Source: Cellulosimicrobium cellulans (GTDB taxonomy: Bacteria; Actinomycetota; Actinomycetes; Actinomycetales; Cellulomonadaceae). Taken from it: a stretch of DNA of 64,000 bases. The DNA is taken from assembly GCF_006539945.1 (NCBI RefSeq), contig NZ_BJNZ01000003.1, positions 62,001-126,000 of the forward strand. Reading direction: 5' to 3'. Below, piece by piece: positions 62,175-64,000 of this stretch (positions are counted from its first letter, which is position 1; every line of letters begins with the position of its first letter). The notes beneath the pieces were generated by a model that was given only the letters and a program-made list of their open reading frames with translations, was not told where the DNA came from and did not search any database. The position numbers and the translations under genes are program-made.

Positions 62175-62351
62175 CTGCGGCTTCCCGCATCCGCGCAGGC
62201 CGGGGTAGGTTGGGACGACCGTGGGTCGCGCGCACCGCGTGACCTGCGGGTGTAGTAGTTTTCGAGCACTGTTCCGCACGGCGGGGCCACGGCCCCGTCG
62301 GTGCGGTGTTCCGAGGTCGAGCACGACGTGCGTGAGCCCCGAGGAGGCGAG
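62175..62351 (+). promoter_or_regulatory. garA promoter/leader with hairpin
   Basis: TAGTTT (62256-62261) is a possible -10. The leader contains a two-part stem, 62274-62279 with 62301-62306 and 62282-62288 with 62291-62297. GAGGAGG sits 5-6 nt before garA. In mycobacteria this slot holds gcvH, which is absent here. Confidence 0.4.
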
Positions 62352-62834
62352 ATGAGTGTCCCAGGCGGTCCTGAGGTGCCGAACCGGGCGGGTAGCGACA
62401 CGACGGTCAGCTTCGGCCGGATCGAGGCCCCGATCGAGGAGGGCGTGCAGCCCGGTGGCCTGAGCCCCGAGGAGCACGCCGCGGTCGCGGCGCTGCCGCG
62501 CCACTCCGCCCTGCTCATCATGCAGCGCGGTCCCGGGCAGGGGTCCCGCTTCCTCCTCGACGCCGAGCGCACGGTCGCCGGCCGGTCGGAGCGCGCGGAC
62601 ATCTTCCTCGACGACGTCACCGTCTCGCGCAAGCACGCCGAGTTCGTGCGCGAGGGCGAGCACTTCCTCGTGCGCGACGTCGGCTCGCTCAACGGGACGT
62701 ACGTGAACCGCAGCCGGATCGACGCCGTCGCGCTCTCGACGGGCGACGAGGTGCAGATCGGCAAGTACCGGCTCACGTTCCACGCCAGCCCGCACGCGGG
62801 GGCACCGGCGGGCGGCACGGCCCCCCGGTCGTGA
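62352..62834 (+). CDS. garA: FHA-domain protein GarA/OdhI
   Basis: A 160-residue regulator. The N-terminal DTTVSFGRIE segment corresponds to the two adjacent phospho-threonines targeted by PknB/PknG. The FHA domain (~70-145) has GRSERADIFLDDVTVSRKHAEF and LNGTYVNRSRID. Unphosphorylated GarA inhibits 2-oxoglutarate dehydrogenase and glutamate dehydrogenase and stimulates glutamate synthase; this is known from mycobacteria and Corynebacterium. GTGA overlap with ftsR. No kinase gene is in the window. Confidence 0.94.
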   Translation: MSVPGGPEVPNRAGSDTTVSFGRIEAPIEEGVQPGGLSPEEHAAVAALPRHSALLIMQRGPGQGSRFLLDAERTVAGRSERADIFLDDVTVSRKHAEFVREGEHFLVRDVGSLNGTYVNRSRIDAVALSTGDEVQIGKYRLTFHASPHAGAPAGGTAPRS

Positions 62835-63592
62835 ACGCCTCGACGGGCGCCGCGCACGCCACGGCCCCCGAGCCCGCCGACGGGGCGGAGCCGTGGCCGC
62901 AGGGCATCTCGCGCCGCGCGACCATGCGCATCTCCGACGTGCTGCGCGCGCTGCGGGCCGAGTTCCCCAACGTCAGCCACTCCAAGCTGCGCTTCCTCGA
63001 GGAGCAGGGGCTCATCGAGCCTGTCCGCACCGCGTCGGGCTACCGCCAGTACAGCCCCGCGGACGTCGAGCGGCTGCGGTTCGTGCTCGTCGAGCAGCGC
63101 GACCGCTACCTCCCGCTCAAGGTCATCAAGGAGCGCCTCGCCGCCCTCGACGCGGGCACCGACGTCGAGGCCCTCGCCCCGCGCCTGGCGACGACCGACG
63201 GCGAGCCCGGCTCCGCTGCCGTGCGCCAGCGCTACACGCTCGACGCGCTCGTGTCCGCGGCGGGGGTCGAGCGGGACCTCGTGGAGGGCCTCATCGAGGC
63301 CGGCGTGCTGCGCCAGGCGCCCGGGGGCCAGCTCGACGCACGCTCGCTCGACGTGGTCGTGCTCGCCGCCGGGCTCTCGGAGTACGGCATCGAGCCGCGC
63401 CACCTGCGCTCCCTGCGCACCGCCGCCGACCGGCACGTGAGCCTCGTGCACCAGGTCGTGTCGCCGTGGCGCGGGCAGCAGAGCGCGTCCGCGCGCGCCC
63501 ACGCCGGCACCGTCGCCTCGGAGGTCGGGGAGCTCTGCGCGCAGCTGCACACCGTGTTCGTGCGCCAGGGGATCGACGACCTCACGCGCTGA
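62831..63592 (+). CDS. ftsR: MerR-family regulator FtsR
   Basis: A 253-residue MerR-type activator. The winged HTH reads MRISDVLRALRAEFPNVSHSKLRFLEEQGLIEPVRTASGYRQYSPADVERLRFVL, and the C-terminal domain includes YTLDALVSAAGVERDLVEGLIEAGVL. The family (Rv1828/FtsR) activates ftsZ in Corynebacterium. It has ~30 extra N-terminal residues and is coupled to garA by GTGA, so a metabolic regulator and a division regulator are co-expressed. Confidence 0.92.
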   Translation: MNASTGAAHATAPEPADGAEPWPQGISRRATMRISDVLRALRAEFPNVSHSKLRFLEEQGLIEPVRTASGYRQYSPADVERLRFVLVEQRDRYLPLKVIKERLAALDAGTDVEALAPRLATTDGEPGSAAVRQRYTLDALVSAAGVERDLVEGLIEAGVLRQAPGGQLDARSLDVVVLAAGLSEYGIEPRHLRSLRTAADRHVSLVHQVVSPWRGQQSASARAHAGTVASEVGELCAQLHTVFVRQGIDDLTR

Positions 63593-63668
63593 GGCACGCG
63601 TCCGCCCGCCTCCCGCGGGGCGCCCGCGCGGCTCCTCCTCACCCCCTGCCGGATGCCGGGGGGAGACG

Positions 63669-63674
63669 TACCGT
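63669..63674 (+). promoter_or_regulatory. -10 element TACCGT, leaderless promoter of the bifunctional nuclease gene
   Basis: TACCGT ends 6 nt before the GTG; the GGAGGGG between them is adjacent to the start and too close for a ribosome-binding site. Confidence 0.4.
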
Positions 63675-63680
63675 GGAGGG

Positions 63681-64000
63681 GTGAGCGACGACGTCCCGAT
63701 GGTCCCGGTCGAGGTGCTCGGGGTCCGTCAGCAGCAGCGCGACCAGGAGATCGTGGTGCTGCTGCTCGACGACGCGTCCGAGCTCGTGGTGCCGATCGTC
63801 ATCGGCCCGCGGGAGGCGAGCGCGATCGCGATGGCGCAGGCCGGCCTGCCGACGCCGCGGCCCATGACCCACGACCTGCTGCGGGACCTGCTCGACGCGG
63901 TCGGGGTGCGCCTGGAGCGGGCGGAGATCGTCGCGCTCGACGGCGGCATCTTCTTCGCCGAGCTGGTCCTGAGCAACGGGGTGCGGCTCGACTCGCGCGC
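63681..64000 (+). CDS. Bifunctional nuclease family protein (DUF151), partial at right edge
   Basis: 106 codons of a DUF151/BFN-type protein are visible: VPVEVLGVRQQQRDQEIVVLLLDD, then VVPIVIGPREASAIAMAQAG, RPMTHDLLRDLLDAVGVRLERAEI and GGIFFAELVLSNGVRLDSRA, all family-typical. Family members are described as having RNase and DNase activity in plants. Rv1829 occupies the same place downstream of ftsR. The gene runs off the window. Confidence 0.92.
   Translation, partial: MSDDVPMVPVEVLGVRQQQRDQEIVVLLLDDASELVVPIVIGPREASAIAMAQAGLPTPRPMTHDLLRDLLDAVGVRLERAEIVALDGGIFFAELVLSNGVRLDSR

Overview
The window is a very GC-rich (roughly 74-75% by eye), densely coding actinobacterial chromosome segment. GTG starts are common, 4-nt start/stop overlaps are frequent, and stop codons are mostly TGA. 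Gene order (aspS-rarA-rpsD-alaS-ruvX-mltG-aroE / aroC-aroK-aroB-aroQ-efp-nusB-pyrR-pyrB-pyrC-carA-carB-pyrF-mihF-gmk-rpoZ-coaBC-metK-priA-fmt-rsmB-rpe-rib-hisEG / pgsA-DUF881-sbp-DUF881-garA-ftsR) is the conserved actinobacterial core. The proteins resemble those of Micrococcales such as Cellulomonadaceae or Promicromonosporaceae; that placement is an inference. No tRNA, rRNA, CRISPR array, IS element or prophage was recognised.

Layout. 1-2.2 kb: the 3' part of an intein-containing Rv2578c-type radical SAM gene, then two small minus-strand enzymes. 2.4-4.3 kb: aspS and a strong terminator. 4.4-9.5 kb: an accessory block with a processive family-2 glycosyltransferase, a histidine-less Hpt-like protein, an orphan OmpR-type response regulator and an MMPL transporter. 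9.5-18.2 kb: rarA, rpsD with a structured leader, two small membrane proteins, alaS-ruvX-mltG-aroE. 18.2-19.7 kb: a lower-GC patch with a secreted peptidoglycan-binding protein, a gene-free stretch and an orphan prepilin peptidase. 19.8-24.4 kb: aroC-aroK-aroB, a glycerophosphodiesterase on the other strand, aroQ. 24.4-25.6 kb: a SatD-family gene and membrane partner behind a tandem-palindrome operator. 25.7-36.3 kb: efp-nusB, then the complete UMP operon pyrR-pyrB-pyrC-(membrane protein)-carA-carB-pyrF with a PyrR-binding hairpin at the pyrR ribosome-binding site. 36.3-47.5 kb: a tyrosine phosphatase, mihF, gmk, rpoZ, coaBC, metK, a helicase-dead priA, a HAD hydrolase, fmt, rsmB. 47.5-49.8 kb: a hipBA toxin-antitoxin pair and a GNAT gene inserted between rsmB and rpe. 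49.9-55.9 kb: rpe, an FMN riboswitch and a candidate 37-codon leader ORF ahead of ribD-ribE-ribBA-ribH, then hisE and hisG. 56-58.5 kb: a bacterial PH-domain protein and a DEAD-box RNA helicase. 58.5-64 kb: pgsA-DUF881-sbp-DUF881, garA-ftsR, and a bifunctional-nuclease gene running off the edge.

The core serves aromatic amino acid, pyrimidine, riboflavin/FMN, SAM, CoA and histidine supply, and translation. Regulation visible in the DNA includes an FMN riboswitch, a PyrR hairpin, a structured rpsD leader, dyad operators at satD and hipBA, and many T-less hairpin terminators. A TANNNT element 6-8 nt before the start codon recurs in about ten genes without a Shine-Dalgarno sequence and suggests leaderless transcripts. 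The parts most worth a second look are the glycosyltransferase / degenerate Hpt / response regulator module, the satD operator, the riboswitch-gated leader ORF, and the intein that interrupts the radical SAM cysteine motif.
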